NCBI GenBank assembly: GCA_037975125.1
Contig: CM075857.1
Coordinates: 21,471,322-21,535,321 of the forward strand
Direction of reading: 5' to 3'
Source of the DNA: Latrodectus hesperus
Taxonomy: Eukaryota; Arthropoda; Arachnida; Araneae; Theridiidae
Length of the DNA: 64,000 bases
The position numbers were made by a program, and so were the translations under genes. Positions 30,093-45,189 of this stretch are shown here, in pieces. Each line of letters opens with the position of its first letter. Within the stretch, counting starts at the first letter, position 1. The notes beneath the pieces were generated by a model, which saw only the letters and a list, made by a program, of their open reading frames with translations, did no database searches and was not told the DNA's origin.

Positions 30093-32400
30093 GTTTCAGA
30101 TATCAATGTACGAAGTGTTGTTATGTAAGATTCAGTATTAATACACATTAATAGTGAGTAGCTAGTGATCCTGAATCTAAGTGAGTAATGGTAACTCCAA
30201 AAATATAAGTCGAATCTAAACTAATGTAGATTAACAAGAATCGTTAATCTGCATTTTTTAAATTACTATCGCCCGATAAAAATGAAGGACAAGCTATTAT
30301 TTTGACATTTTATATAAAAGTAATGGTAACGCACAGTTGTTGATTAAAGCCATGTGGACGTGACATTAATCATTAAATGGCATGGCCAATATCATGGCTT
30401 AATGCCAGGTGTACATTCAGTGTAATAATTAAAAATAAAACAGAAATGTCCTCAAGGTGTCAAATCGGGAGTATAACCTGGCTACTGCATTCCCTACTGT
30501 TTGATGTAGTTTCGCAAAAAATTACATTCTAAAATTATTCTTGAAAACTTGTTTCCATTATTTGCTTAAAAACTTGCTCCCTCACTCCATGTCGCAGTAT
30601 GCTGTGTGAAATGTAATTAATACTTACCTATTAGCATGCTTGATTGTGCACAATATCATATTACATTTATTAATGGTGTTTCTCTAAAAGTGAGGACCTA
30701 TAGATATAGGTGTGGTTACGTGTCTAACTTGCTTAAAACTTCACCTTGAGAGCCATTTTTAACACCTTATGCTTTGAAACGTGTTTTATTGTCTGCTTAC
30801 ATTTATTATTTGTAAGAAACAGAAAGTCAATTTTACATATGATTACAGCATTTTTTCAAGTTACTTTTTTATAAATGGAAAATAAATCCAATGGATCTCT
30901 CATTATATTCTATATGTGCTCACTATGGAATCGTAGCTTCATTCTAAATTTCCATTAAATCTTATGATGTTTTTTTAAGCAAAATGCTTCTTTGGAAGAA
31001 AGAGAGAGTAAATTTAACTAACATTTCATGTTTCGCACTACAGAAATGTAAAATTTTTTCTCAATATTAATCTGTAGAAATGTAGAATTCAACGGACATA
31101 GATAAACACGTCATTTATTTTTCTTAAGATCTAAAACTCGAATAAGCATAGATCACTGCATTATTTCTTGTTAGATGCTACAGTCACCATCATAAACATA
31201 TTTAAGCTAATCTTTGGACTCATCTTAAAAGTTTAAATTAATTCCTCGAATATTTTAATTCATTGTTAGAATTATTGGAGAGAGACAACTTTTGTTATCG
31301 AGTAAAGTTTTAAAACATAACATAACTTCCAGTTCTTATTTTTGTGCGTTTTCAGTAATAAGCCTATTGCTATTTTGAATGAAAATTTTTATTCCTATTA
31401 TTTGTTGTTTTATAATTTATTAAATATTTCATTTTCTTGCTTTATTACTTTTTAAAGTATTATAGTTTTTGTTTAAAAAATGTTGTTAAACACTGTGTTT
31501 GTCTTTAGCTCATTTTGGGAAAATGGGCCACAAATAAATTCAATATTTTTAAACAAAGTCATAGAATTTTTTAATGATATCAAATTACGTATATGAATCC
31601 ATTAATTTATTTACATCTAAGTCATTCATTTAATTAGTTTCAACGATATAACTAAGTTATTTCAAATCTTATGGAAGCTTGATTTTTCTTCAGACGCCCT
31701 AAAAACTCCGAAAGAAAATATCTTTCCATACGATTAATTATTAATGCAACAGACAGTAGAAATTTTTAGGTTGGTGAGTTTATTAATTTTTTATAAATAT
31801 ATAATATCCAAATTTTGCGGCACTACACAGATTAGACTGTATAGAAATATGAACATTAAACAAGATATAAATTTTATATTTAAAATTTTTATTTGGAATA
31901 CTTTCATCCGGCAAAATTGTTCCTAAAAGATCATTTTTATTCATAAATAATTGTTTGTGTGGGAGAGATATGTCTAGCCAAAATTGATTTACCATTTTTC
32001 TTTTTATGAGAAGAAACGTGTCTTTTTTAAGCATAGCCAAGAAAAAGTGAACAAAACGTTTTGGCTTAGATATATTTTAGGGAGTTTACAGATTGTTATT
32101 TTGTTATATTTATTTAAGTTTCAATTACAGAACTATTGTTTTAAAAGTAGACATTACATGTAGCTTTGTTGGAAGGAATGGAATTTAATTTTTGAAATTA
32201 ATATCTGGAATGGTTTTAGAGGATAAATTGCATCTATTAAGTTTTTATTAGTTCATTTTTATCTAAGTTACTCAGTTTGTTAAATTCAATTCTATAATAA
32301 TTCATGTAAATTCATGTCATTGTCTCATACATTTGAAATTGGCTTGCCAATATAACACCACTAACAGAGAACAAGCAATTATATTCTAATTATCATATGT
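30093..32400. other. AT-rich sequence with moderately higher-complexity patches, unidentified
   Basis: The 30093-30800 part is less AT-biased than average and may be an old mobile element, but no motif was recognised. A minus-strand frame at 31783-32040 (85 codons) has no recognisable domain. No gene is claimed. Confidence 0.45.
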
Positions 32401-32860
32401 GGGAGTTATTTACTTCGTGTGACAAGTTTTTTGTTATGATAGGTATATAAGCATCACCTAGTGAATAACTAAAGAGCAAAAGGATACAAGTCTTTCTTAC
32501 GTATCCTATTTATGTTCAACAATTCTTCAGTGTTCTCGATTCTCAAGGGATCCAACAGGTAAACTCATGCATGACAGACGGGAATGCAAAGACAGAAGCG
32601 TAACATCCATTTCCCGTTGTTCAATTGTAACTGGGATCGAGCTCGAGAATATTTGTTCTGTAGAGCATTGTCTCAATTTATAAAACATGATATTTGACAA
32701 AGAGTTGTGGACAGTCTAACACACCAAGTCTGTCCTAAGGCATTTCATTTTCTACCCAATAAGCTGCTTTCCAGGAGTATTCACATTGTTAAAAACGAGA
32801 AAGCCAGAACACTTCCTATGTAGCTCTTGCAACTAGAAAGAAGTGCACACGAAAACCAAA
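32401..32860 (+). other. GC-richer block with TATA-like box, unidentified
   Basis: TATATAA at 32444-32450 is followed by a 400-bp stretch clearly richer in GC than the flanks. It contains a GTAAAC donor-like site after AACAG near 32560. This could be a degraded LTR or another element's promoter region. I saw no ORF, no terminal repeat and no partner copy in the window. Confidence 0.25.
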
Positions 32861-35179
32861 AACTAATGTGTTTATTTAAAATATTTAGTGTTAGTACAAA
32901 TATGTAATTTAAAAAAGTATTTGCATCCTAAAATACAAGCTCAAGAGCGCTAACCATAAATTATTATTGTCTCAAATTTAATACGTGAAATGTTCAACAG
33001 GGAATAAAATATACTATGAAAAGCAGTTTATTTATTTTTGATATTTATTACTACAAAAAAATACATTTTATACAGGTTGTAATCAAAATTGAAATTATGC
33101 AATAAAATATTATAGTTAAAACAATCTCAGGTATTTTCTAAATTTAGTAAATACGATCCAAATCAGTAAAATTATAGCAATCCTTTTTCTTGCAGAAAAA
33201 TTGTAATAAAACTTACTAAAAAGTGCAGTTCAGTACATTTTATTTCTTTGTTAATCAATTATTATACTCGAGATATGCATTAACTGTTAATAAAAGATTA
33301 TTTTATTAAAAATTGAGCATTTTTATTATTTAATTTTATAAGAGTTTTTTCACATTCGCTCAAATTCAATTCGAGAAGTAGATTCTAGAATACAGATTAT
33401 AATTTTATTCGTCAAATGCTTAATATGAGGAAGCAATTGCTTTTCTATAAAAAATAGTTTAAAAATTATTTAAGTATGCATTAAAACTATCTACAAGAAC
33501 AATTCCATGTCTTATTTCTTAATATAAAGTGTAATCTCAAACACCTGGTTTTCTATTTTAAAATTGTAGTCTCATTTAACCGCCCTGATAAGAAAAGTTC
33601 TTTATTGAAACTGACATCACCATTAGTTAATACTTTTTTAGGATCAAATGGCTTATTTTTTAATTCCATTTGCTCTTCTACAAAATACTTAACTGCTGTT
33701 TCTGAGGAAGTTACATATTTTAGAGTAAAAACGCTTAAAGATAATAATGAATTTAGAACTATACTTAAGCGATTAAAATATTCATTTATACATACATGTA
33801 TTTTTAAATCATATACATTTTATATAAATTAATTTTCTGTTTTTTATCAAGATAACACATCTGTTGTTGTATAAAGACCAGGTACTAGGATTTTTAATTT
33901 TTTCATCACCACAAAGAGCAAGTGATAGCATATCATCTAGAGGGGACTACCAGGGTTGTATTATATTTTTAATGGGACTATTAGTATAAAATTAACTTAA
34001 TTGAGATTATTCCTAAAACTAATAATCACAGGAACCAAGTATTTTTAATCAAAATTCGATAAATATACAATTTAAAAGTTTGTGAAATCCAATACACAAT
34101 TTGAAGAAAATATTTTATTGTTATTGATGAATGTGTTTTTCAGTATTTCAATAAAATCATACTCATTAAATTAAAAATGCAGCATGCTCATTATTACAAA
34201 CAATAACTTTACAATCTAGAAATTAAAGCCTACAGTTGAAAAATATAAATTGAATATTAATTTTGGGGGATAATCCGCTATTTAGACCAAGTTCATTAGC
34301 CTGTTCATTATTTTAATAAATTTTGAAAATATTTATATAAATTTGTAACTTTAATTACAAAATCAAGAATAAAGATATATTTTGATTGAAATCCCTTATT
34401 CAATATTTTTAATAGAAATATATAATGCACCACTGTGCAGTAATAATAGCATATTGCTTTCAGAAATATTTCCGTTAATTTTTTCTGGTTTTGCTGTATG
34501 CTTTAAATTTCAAATTAAGTTAATTTATCATGAAGATTTTTTATTGTATATGCACTAACTATATAAGAAAATCTTCCAATTAAATTCATTTTTGTCTACT
34601 TTTTAAAGTAAGATATATATCCAATTTGAATATAATTTAACCAAATTGTAATAAATAGATTTTAATAAAAAGCTTAGTTTCATTGTTTTTAAAACAACTG
34701 TTAATTCAACAATACAAGAAGAAAAGTATTATAAGAGCAAATTAAATTATTTACTATCGTGACTTCTTTTTTCGTAGTATCAATTGATCTATAATATTAA
34801 AGAAATATGTTAAAAAAATTTACAAAAATGTTTGATGTTAATCAATAATCATGTTAATTAATGAAAACAATTATTTTATTATTCTTTTGTTACAATATTA
34901 ACCAATTTTGTAATCTTCAATATTTACAAATAATTGATAATGTTTTATTTTTATATATTTGTGATATTTAAAAATGTGACTTCATTAATTAAAAATATCA
35001 GTAATTTCTAATAAAAACGAAATATTTTTATTTGTATTATAAATTTTAAAATTTAATTAATAAGGAATTTAAATGAACGTTTGTTAATTACATTTATATT
35101 GAGAGTGAATAATATGTATAACAGAAGATTCAGCCAAAATATTAATTTTTTATAATTTTATCCTGTCATAATGATATTT
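32861..35179. other. AT-rich sequence, nothing recognised
   Basis: No supported feature. A 75-codon frame at 33605-33832 without an ATG at its start has no recognisable motif. Confidence 0.55.
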
Positions 35180-35760
35180 TTTTATTTATATTGTAAGAAT
35201 TTACGGATGTAAGAATTTAAGTGAATTTAAAGAAAAACTCAAAGTTTACGAAGTAATAAAAAGTGATTCTGTTAAAAGTAAAGATGTTTTCGATACAACG
35301 AAAACAAAATATAATCCTTAAAATAAAAATAATAATTTTAATACAACTAAATCAAAATATGAATACAGTAATAGAGTTAATTCTAAAAATGAAAGTGTGT
35401 AAATAAAATAAGATATAATGATGGTTTTGTGGAAAAATGAAATACTGTGATTTTGATGATCGTAAAAATAAAGTTTGTTTTAATAGTGGTGAAAAAAAAT
35501 ATATTTCTAAATTTTGTGAACATAAAAAAAGGGTATTGAATGTTTTCGATGTAATAATTTTGGACACAAGGCTTCATTGTGCCCAGAAATTGATTCTAAA
35601 CCTGAAGTAGCCACAATGAATGTTAATATAAAAACAATATTGATGATGTAATAATTAATAATTTGAATGTTAATGTACTAATAGATACTGGAAGCCAAGT
35701 AACTTTGATTCGTAAATCTGTCTGTCATACCTCTGTCAATATAATGTCAAATACCAAAAA
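35180..35760 (+). pseudogene. gag-pol: Second Gypsy-type relic: gag zinc knuckles and aspartic protease
   Basis: This is a fragment of the gag-protease junction of a Gypsy-like retrotransposon. A CCHC zinc knuckle, CFRCNNFGHKASLC, lies at 35541-35582 with the C-x2-C-x4-H-x4-C spacing of nucleocapsid RNA-binding motifs. Just upstream at 35476-35517 is a damaged knuckle, CFNSGEKKYISKFC, in which Ser replaces a Cys and Tyr replaces the His. Downstream in another frame is VLIDTGSQVTLI, with the DTGS active site of retropepsins at 35684-35695. Upstream sequence to about 35180 is Lys/Asn/Thr-rich and fits the gag C-terminus. Frameshifts separate the parts. Reverse transcriptase was not found after it. 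This block does not overlap the part of Gypsy seen in the duplication, so whether they are one family is unknown. Confidence 0.85.
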
Positions 35761-36652
35761 GTAATGATTCAAATATGATATTTATAGACAAAATCTATCT
35801 TATCAATAATATTTATGACAAAACAAAGATAATGGAAACAATATGGATATTTAGAGTTAAAAATAATTTGCGAATTTTGTCATTTTATTAAAAAACAATA
35901 TTTTCCTTTAATACCTATTAATTTTTAATAATTTATTTGAGGAATATTTTTGAGAAATGCTTGGTAAAATAATTTTTCTTTTTCTTAGAACTCAGCTTGA
36001 TAATTTTTGTCAAATTTTACTAGCTTATAATTTTAAGGTTTTTAATTATACATTTACTATTTGTAAGTCTGTTACAAAATGATAAACGCATTAATAATAA
36101 ATTACCACAAACTCTTCAAAAATTTTAACATAAGCAAATACGGAAATTATCTGAGCTTAAATGAAGCTTCGAAACATATTTAAATATATATTTTGAAGCT
36201 GAGGCAAATACAAATGTCTGGAGTTCAGTAATGCTCTATGCTGTTAGGATAAATTCAATTTTCCAAAAATGAATATGCAGGAATTGCTATGGGAAAGTCC
36301 TAACATACATCTTAGGGCTCTAAATATATTTCCTCAAAGTTTATCTCCGTTGTCATGGTAATCACTGAGTGATGTCTCTAAATATAATTACTCAAGGAGG
36401 AACCTAGCCTTCATCTGCTTAGAAAATGAATTTTGATAAAATGATAATCATTCACTCACAGTTCATCATTTATTAAGACTTAAATTTTGCAATTTTTGAT
36501 GAAGCTTTTGCTATCTAAATATTTCTCAAATTGCTTCCAAGAAGTAATTCTACAGTTAAAATTATCAGAAACACTTCTTGTTTCTACAACTCAGAAACTT
36601 TATGTTATTCATCAAATTGTTTTCATTATATGCTGTAGAACAAAGGTATTTA
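35761..36652. other. AT-rich sequence, partly less biased, nothing recognised
   Basis: The stretch at about 36190-36430 is somewhat richer in GC and could belong to the Gypsy relic just upstream. No domain was recognised. Confidence 0.45.
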
Positions 36653-36699
<47 letters not shown>

Positions 36700-36723
36700 C
36701 ATGTGTGTGTGTGTGTGTGTGTA
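36653..36723. repeat. Self-complementary compound microsatellite (AC)n-(AT)n-(GT)n
   Basis: An (AC)n run at 36653-36679 passes into (AT)n, then ATACATGT, then (GT)n to 36723. Because AC and GT runs are complementary, the whole 71-bp block can fold back on itself. Confidence 0.95.
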
Positions 36724-38052
36724 TGAATTTTATATAATTAAATAATAATAAATTGAAAAATAATTTTCAAATTTCATTAATTTTTAACTGAAAATAATTT
36801 AAATTATTGAATTTTTCACATAACCTTAATTAGAGGTAATTTTTGCTCCCTAATTATTCTGATGAAGAAGTTTTATACCAATGCTAAATAATGAATAAGT
36901 TTAAACTATTGCACTACATAAAGTTTAATTTTTACTTATTATAAATAATTACATTTTCATTTTCTTGATTTTTAAAAAGATTGTCATTGTTAAAATATCC
37001 CATTCTAAATATGTTAATTTTAGGAGAAATTTATTATTATTACCATTAATTTTTCTTATATTTTATATTAAATTTATAACGCGTTTTTTTAATTTTATAT
37101 TATATTTTACAACTCAAAACCTTTTTTCAAATAAGAAACAAAATAAATGAAAATAAAGTTAAAAAAGGAAGCATTTGAATATTCTTGATGTGAAAGACCT
37201 AGAAACATAAATACTAATTCTGAAAAACATGTTAAAAATTAAAAGCTTGAATTAAAAGCTTTAGTAACATGTTAAAAATTAGTTAACTTGTTAAAACTGT
37301 AAAGCTTAAGTAGGTTCAAAAATTAAACAGAGCAGAAATTGAAAGAAAATGGATTTTTTAGTTGAACCTCCCATAAAGTAAAATTAATTTATGTTTAATT
37401 TCAAATAGTTTCAAATAGCAAAATCATTATTTTCGTGTTTATTAGAGCTCATTCTCATGTATTAATAAAATATTATTTATAAGTATATGTTTTCAAGCCT
37501 GCATACCAAAATCTCCAAAAACGAAAAATACACTATCCTTTTAAAACAGATTTCAACACTTTGAATACCAGCATTTACTTTGTAATACGAAGTAAACTCA
37601 AGATAATGTACCGAAACATTTCTATAGAAGTAGATGATGTGATCATTGAAAAAAAATGAGTTTGAATGTCAAGAAGGAAGAGAAATTAAAAAAAAAAATA
37701 CGAAAAACAAATATTTTAGTATGTCCATAAATAAAATAAACTATGGACAAATCATTAATTTCATTGAAATTTCAAAAGTAAAAACAGTATTTGGAATATG
37801 GAAACAATGAGAATTTAGAAACGTAAAAGTATAAGCGAGAAACAAATGGCTCTTTAATCTTATAAGATGAAAATTACATCTCTGTACTCCAGTACATTAA
37901 GATTTAATTTTTTAAGCGTTTTTACTTTAATTAAATCTTAGTTGTATCGAAGATGCAAAATACTGTGGGTAACAAATGTAATTGCACTTATGCCAAATAA
38001 ATGACAAAACAGCTTAATTAGGTTCTGAATATCTAAAATACACCCGTTGTTT
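36724..38052. other. AT-rich sequence, nothing recognised
   Basis: No supported gene. The phrase ACATGTTAAAAATTA occurs twice near 37230-37280 as a small direct repeat. Confidence 0.55.
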
Positions 38053-39230
<1,178 letters not shown>

Positions 39231-40809
39231 TCTATATATATAAAAATTTCGTGTGTCACGAGTGTATGTTCGCGATAAACTCCGAAACTACTGAACGGAT
39301 TTTGATAAAATTTTGTAATCATTTATAATATAGTCCAACTTAAAAGATAGAATAGTTTTTATCTCTTAATTATTGATCTCAATATTTATTATACGACATT
39401 AGTGTTTATTTATCAGTTAGTTCTGTAAATTCCAACATAGTTGGCGATTTAGCATCTAAGTTGCACAGGTATTCGGCAGATGGCGACGTGTTTATTTTTC
39501 TAGATTATATTATTTTCCAGAGAAAATTAACGTGCGAGCGCAAGCGCGTGCTTGATTATAGAATTTACATATATTTTCATGATGTACAATCATACTGTAA
39601 CAATTTTTCGTGAATCATTTTTATAATTATACTTTGTATTGTGTTATTATTGTGCAGTGTTCAATTTGAATTATTTTTAATATTTTAAATAGTAAAATAA
39701 AATTTTATTTATTACTGATTTTCTCTACTAATTTTCATACCACCTCGAAAACATGTAAGTATTTCTTGATAGCCTTTTATTTTTTTATTTTAATTTTATA
39801 ATTTGATAATTGGCTCTGTAATCGTGCTATTTTGGCAGCAAGAAACGTTGATGTGAACGAAGATTAACTTCCATATACAACAGATGTTGCCCGGTGATTT
39901 GATGTCTTTTAAATCAATCGACACAGTTATTGATGAAAACGAAGCCGTAAAGCTTTCCAACTGAATTTTTGAATTCTCTGGATATGCCAGGAATGCCACC
40001 ACACAATCTTCAATTGAAAATTGGTTCACCAATTATTCTTCTACGTAATTTAAACCCACCTCAATTATGTAACGGTACACGCTTAGTCATAAAAGAAATG
40101 ACAGAAAATATTTTCTAAGCAACAATTTTGACGGAAAAATTTAAAGGAGATATCGTCCTGTTTCCACGTATTCCACTGATAGCGTCAGAATCTCCAATAC
40201 CGTTTAAAAGGCTCCAATTTCCGATTTGTTTAGCTTTTGCGATGACCATAAATAAATCTCAAGGCCAAACAATGTCTATTTGTGGTTTGGATTTGGAAAA
40301 CACATGTTTCTCACATGGACAGCTATATGTTGCCTGCTCACGTGTAGGAAAACCATCAAATCTCTTCGTGTTAGCGAAAGACAGGTTAACCAGGAATGTT
40401 GTACACAAAGTAGTACTTAGATAATTTTAATTTTAATAATTTAAAATTGAAAAAATAATAGTTCGATGTCAATGTTATCTACCTCATTTATAACAATTTA
40501 TTTTTAGATGTTTTTAATTTATATAGTATATTTTATAAGAGTTAAGTCACTGATTACAAACTATAATTTAATATAAGATGAATAAAATGTAAATTCAGAA
40601 ATTATATGTTGGTTTGTACTTAATTTCAAAATTTCGATACTTTACCTATTACTTTTAAATTTTTGCGAAACGTTTTATTTTTAATCTCATATGAATGAAC
40701 CTATAAATTTTTTTAGAAAATATTAATTTGATTATACCCAAGAATTAGTAAAAAATTGATTCAATGTATTATAAAAACTCAGCCACTGCAACGCGTGGCT
40801 GGGTCAGCT

Positions 40810-40810
<1 letters not shown>
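39231..40810 (+). mobile_element. Helitron copy B with truncated helicase
   Basis: The element starts TCTATATATATAAAA at 39231, directly abutting copy A. It has the same 5' region (TTTCGTGTGTCACGAGTG) and the GTAAGT donor at 39755-39760. The right end has the terminal hairpin GCCACTGCAACGCGTGGC at 40782-40799, 11 bases before the end GGTCAGCTT at 40810. A subterminal hairpin and a 5' TC are standard Helitron signs. The end is CTT-G rather than the canonical CTRR, so the last base is uncertain. The Rep domain and most of the helicase have been lost through a deletion from inside the intron to the helicase C-terminus. Confidence 0.85.
39805..40424 (+). pseudogene. C-terminal fragment of Helitron Pif1-like helicase
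   Basis: This is the remnant of the Rep-helicase protein that unwinds DNA during rolling-circle transposition. It begins at AILAARNVDVNE and continues through a frameshift (near 39862) with a LPGDLMSFKSIDTV stretch. After another shift (near 39960) it reads [20 protein letters not shown]. Then come the late SF1B helicase motifs, LAFAMTINKSQGQT and FSHGQLYVACSRV, typical of Pif1 motifs V and VI. An in-frame TAA at 40116-40118 interrupts the gene, and the last open part runs to the stop ending at 40424. The ATP-binding Walker A motif and Rep domain are absent, so it cannot be active. Family membership is firm. Confidence 0.92.

Positions 40811-40811
<1 letters not shown>

Positions 40812-40880
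<69 letters not shown>
40812..40880. repeat. (AT)n microsatellite at the 3' end of Helitron copy B
   Basis: A pure AT array of about 69 bp starts one base after the Helitron terminus. It may be the pre-existing target or a later expansion. Confidence 0.95.
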
Positions 40881-40884
<4 letters not shown>

Positions 40885-42554
40885 TTCAACAGATAGCCTC
40901 AGATTTTCATTTTTACAAAGGTTGAAATGTCAATAAAGATAGCGCTAAACTTTGAAAATAATGTAATGAAAGTAAAACTACTAATTAACGTGAATCATAA
41001 AAAATTAAGAATCCACTAAGAATCAGATTTTGAAAATTATTTTACTGCACCGAGTAAGAATTTGAAAAAGAAGTTTTATTTTTATAAATGTGTATTTCTT
41101 TTAAAAAAACATATGTACGCAGCCATATTATGCGCACTTGTAGTTAAATCGACTGCATTTTCAGTTTTAGCTAGAATGTATTCAACCAGGTTTATTTTAA
41201 AAATCAAATAACCGAAGAGGAAGATAAAGAGCATCATGCTACTATATTGAATAATTGAAGTATTTTTCATTGCAGGAATAGAATTTTTATTAAGTGGTGC
41301 AGGCATTTTTTGGAAGTATTTACACCGAGTTTCACTCACTTTTGATTTTTATTACAAATTAGGATTTAATAAAATATGGTAAAATTCCAATAATTTTTTT
41401 AATATGAAGGGGAATAACTATTCATTTAGATAATTTAATTATTACGATATGATGGTTCTGCATTTTTTTAAATATTTTAAAACACTAAAGTGAAAAAGTG
41501 TATCTCCTATTTACTCAAATGAAATATACTCCAAACATAATTCTGAAACTATAAAAATCTTTAATAAGTTTATAAAAATTAAATGTTTGTGATTTGTATA
41601 AGCAATTGTATAAATATTTTCGTTGTTATACTCTTTTTAAATTCCGTTAAATGATTTATATTTATAATAATTTACAACTTATGAAAAGCTTTGCATATTG
41701 TTTGCTTTAAAATATATTGAAAAATTAGAAAAGGTTAAATGCATTAGATATTATTTCTATAAAATCTCAGGGGATAAATTACAAAACTTTATATACATTG
41801 GTTGCAGGAAAAACTCAACTTAAGACAACTTTTAAGATAATAAAAAGAAATATCTTTCAGTTAAAACGTTTGGATACTCCATAATTAGGGATTTTTTTCT
41901 AAAATATTTCTAAACTTTATATGAGATATAAAAATTTAGAAAAAAAATTTCTTTTTTAACTGATAAGTTTTTATTCTGCTTTCCGTAAAAAATCTAAGAA
42001 TGAAGATGAGCCAAATAATTGATTTTTCTTTATGAAATTAGAAATCTTTATTCTTCTTTTCTTGGGAAATGTCTTCACATCTTAAAATAATTTTCTCAGA
42101 ATAATAAATTTTTTAAGCGATTAAAAAAAGCTTTTTTTTAAAAAAAAAGTATTAAAAATAATTTTAAAAGTAATTTGTCGATTTCCCTTTCATACACATA
42201 AAAACTTCCATTAAATAACCAATTATATTCAGCTGAAAATTTTAAAGTTATAATAAATTTAAAATGTTGGTGTCTGTTTAATCATTGATTTTATGATTAA
42301 GTATATTAGAAAATAGTAAATCACTAGTTTTCGAAGTAAGCTAAATAGAATTGATGATGACAGAAAATATACAGGGATTAAAATTTCGGCTTTTAATGTC
42401 ACAATTGATAAATAATTGCTTTACTTTTTCAAGATGTGAAAGAAGAAGGAACAAACTATTTACTAAATCTACACGAAGTTTTGCCTATTATTAAAATATC
42501 TTTGAATATAATTTTAATTTAAACCGTGTTATAACTTTTGAGAATAGAAATGTT
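40881..42554. other. AT-rich sequence, nothing firmly recognised
   Basis: A minus-strand frame at 41082-41339 (85 codons) has ordinary composition and a hydrophobic stretch, but no recognisable domain or splice context. It is not called as a gene. Confidence 0.5.
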
Positions 42555-45189
42555 ATATACAATACTTTTTTTAATATTTTGTACCTTTATTTTATGAAAC
42601 CTGTTATTGAAAGTTGATTCTTCTTATTTGGTATCTAAAGAAATGTAATTCAATGTATGGAGGGAAGATTTTTTATGTACCTTGTTATACAATTAATCTT
42701 TTCATAAATTGCACATAATTCTTCATTCAGGTTTCCCTGTCCTGAATTTCTGAAGAATGAAAATGACAATAAAATTCATAATTATAAAAGAATATGAAAA
42801 ATAGTTTATTTTTTGAAACCTTTGAGCAGTTGTTTCGCAATAAATATCATCATCATTGTAAATGTTGTCAATAACTCTAATTTAGGTTTAATTAATTCCT
42901 ATTTCTTATTAAAATTAACGTAAATTTTCATGATGAGTGTTTGTTGAAGATTAGTTAAAATATTTTGAAGAAAAGACTTGAAAATTTTCGAAGCAATAAG
43001 TAATTTTATGAAAAGTCATGCATTTTTCAGCCTTTTAATATCGACAGTTGCTTCTGTCGGATAGAAAGGATTACCATTAGAGAGTTCACAGAGACTATAG
43101 CTAGGAAGCATGGAGATCTTACAAATACTCAAAAATGAAATTTAAAGAGTTGAAATAAGAGAAGTCTCAAATTTCAGAGATGGTGGAAAATGCCAAAAGA
43201 ATTTGGTTTGTTTTAATCCCTTCACCCAGATGCAACGCTAAAAATAATATTTTAATTAGATATCTTGACTGATGAATTTCTGCCCATCAAACTCACTAAA
43301 AAGAATGCCATCGCCAGGCAGGTAGCTATTCCAAACAAGACTGAGGAAATCATTACAAAATATCATCTGCCAAAAGATCATATCTTCCAGTTTAATTTCA
43401 GAATTACTACTAATTTTTAGGAGGACTTTTGAACAGTAGAAAGGATTAAAGATGTCTCTTATAAAAACAAGAGAGAAGGTTGGAGATGAGGATTCAGAGA
43501 TCTGGATGATTGTGGACTATCAAAACCTTTACAACTGTACTTAAGACAAGAGCAAATTTGTTGAAACAGCTTAACGTATACAACTTAAGTGCTTAATGAA
43601 TCAACTTAGAGTCAAAATCTTTAAAATGGTGCTCTCCATCAAAATTCATAGCGACACATTCTATTAGTTAAATAACTGAGGTCAATATGGATCCCTAACA
43701 ACAAGTTGAATAATGATACATATACTAGCTTGCCTTTGGGGACCCAAAGTTTACAGTCAGGTATGTTTACTAGTCAAAATTAATTTCTTGGATTTCTAAA
43801 GATTTACATAGCAATGGAGAAATTTGTTTGATAGAACAAAAAAATGGTTAGAATCAGAAATACAAATTGGCATGGACCATTTATAGAAGAAACTTTAAAA
43901 ATATTTCCCGAAAAAGACTGATACTAAGAAAGTGTCTGTGAGATAATTTAATGAGAATTCACTAACATTAAGTGGCTATTATTAGACATCTTAAAAATAG
44001 CAGCTGGAGACAAAAGTTGCTGTTTAAACTTTAAAATTAAGAAAGGGTATTTTTTATAATTAAGGAGCTTGGAACTGGCTGAGTTATTTAGAATTCATTT
44101 TCCATGAACCAAAGAAGTAAATAGAATACCTAAATCTACATTATTTACATAATGTCCTTCAAACCTATTAAATCTCCAGGAATAAATGATATAGCACTTC
44201 TCGATCTTAAAGAATGAATCGAGTTTATTTACTTAAATTTTTTGTAAGTTTTTGAGAGAAAATATATTAATTTTGATATATACCTGTTGCTTTGAGAATA
44301 AAAAAGTAATTTTTATTCCTAAAATAGGAAAAGAAATTTACTATAAAGCTAAATCTTTCATACTTAAGACTAATGTCCTTTTTGTTATTGGCAATTGAAA
44401 AGTTAATAAACTGATATCTCAATGAAGTCTAATTAGTTTATAAATTAATTTTTTTCACTCAGTATGTTCATCAACTAGATAAGTTCACTGATAGTTTTAT
44501 TTATTACTTGTACTTTTTAGAGAACTTTAAGAATAAAATAACTACTTTTACTATTTTCTTGGACTGTGAAAATGATTTTGATAAGTTACCAGTTCAAGTC
44601 CTTCAACAATCTCTTGCTATTAAAGGAATTAATGACACCATCTATTTCTGAGAATATCTACTCATTAACGAATTTATCAGTTCCTCTTTTTTAAGACATG
44701 ATGATATTAGCTATATTTCCCCATGGAGTGGTTCTTTCAAGCAACTTCTGATGTTGTATTGTAGATTCCCTTTTCCAGCTCTCTGTCATAAATGGCAAAA
44801 AAAATTAACTAGCCTAAAGCCAGATTCATGTCTAAAAAGATATTTGCATGCTATGCGGTTACAGTGGAAGGGTGATATTTGAGCTGCGAATCTCAAACTC
44901 AAATCTGCTCAACTGGTAAAGTAGAAATATGTTATCTTCAGATCAATTATTTCAAAGGCTAATTTTAAAACTGACTGTCAAATGAAAGCAACATATTTGA
45001 TCAAATATGAAAATAATGAATAAGAGTGAGTATAGAACGTAAGATGAATACTGGTAATCACAATATTATATGTTGGAGGTCATACTTTATAGATAGTAAC
45101 ACCTCTATTAAGCATCAGATTTTATAGGAGGATGTTGATAAAGATGTTATTCAATCATCGTAAAGCCCAAAGTTGTCTTCAATTGTCCA

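Noticed and set aside
31783..32040. Minus-strand 85-codon frame
   Set aside because: No motif, overlapping AT-driven frames on the other strand, and no neighbouring exon.
41082..41339. Minus-strand 85-codon frame with a hydrophobic segment
   Set aside because: Composition is near normal, but no domain, no convincing start and no splice context were recognised. It is too short to call in AT-rich DNA.
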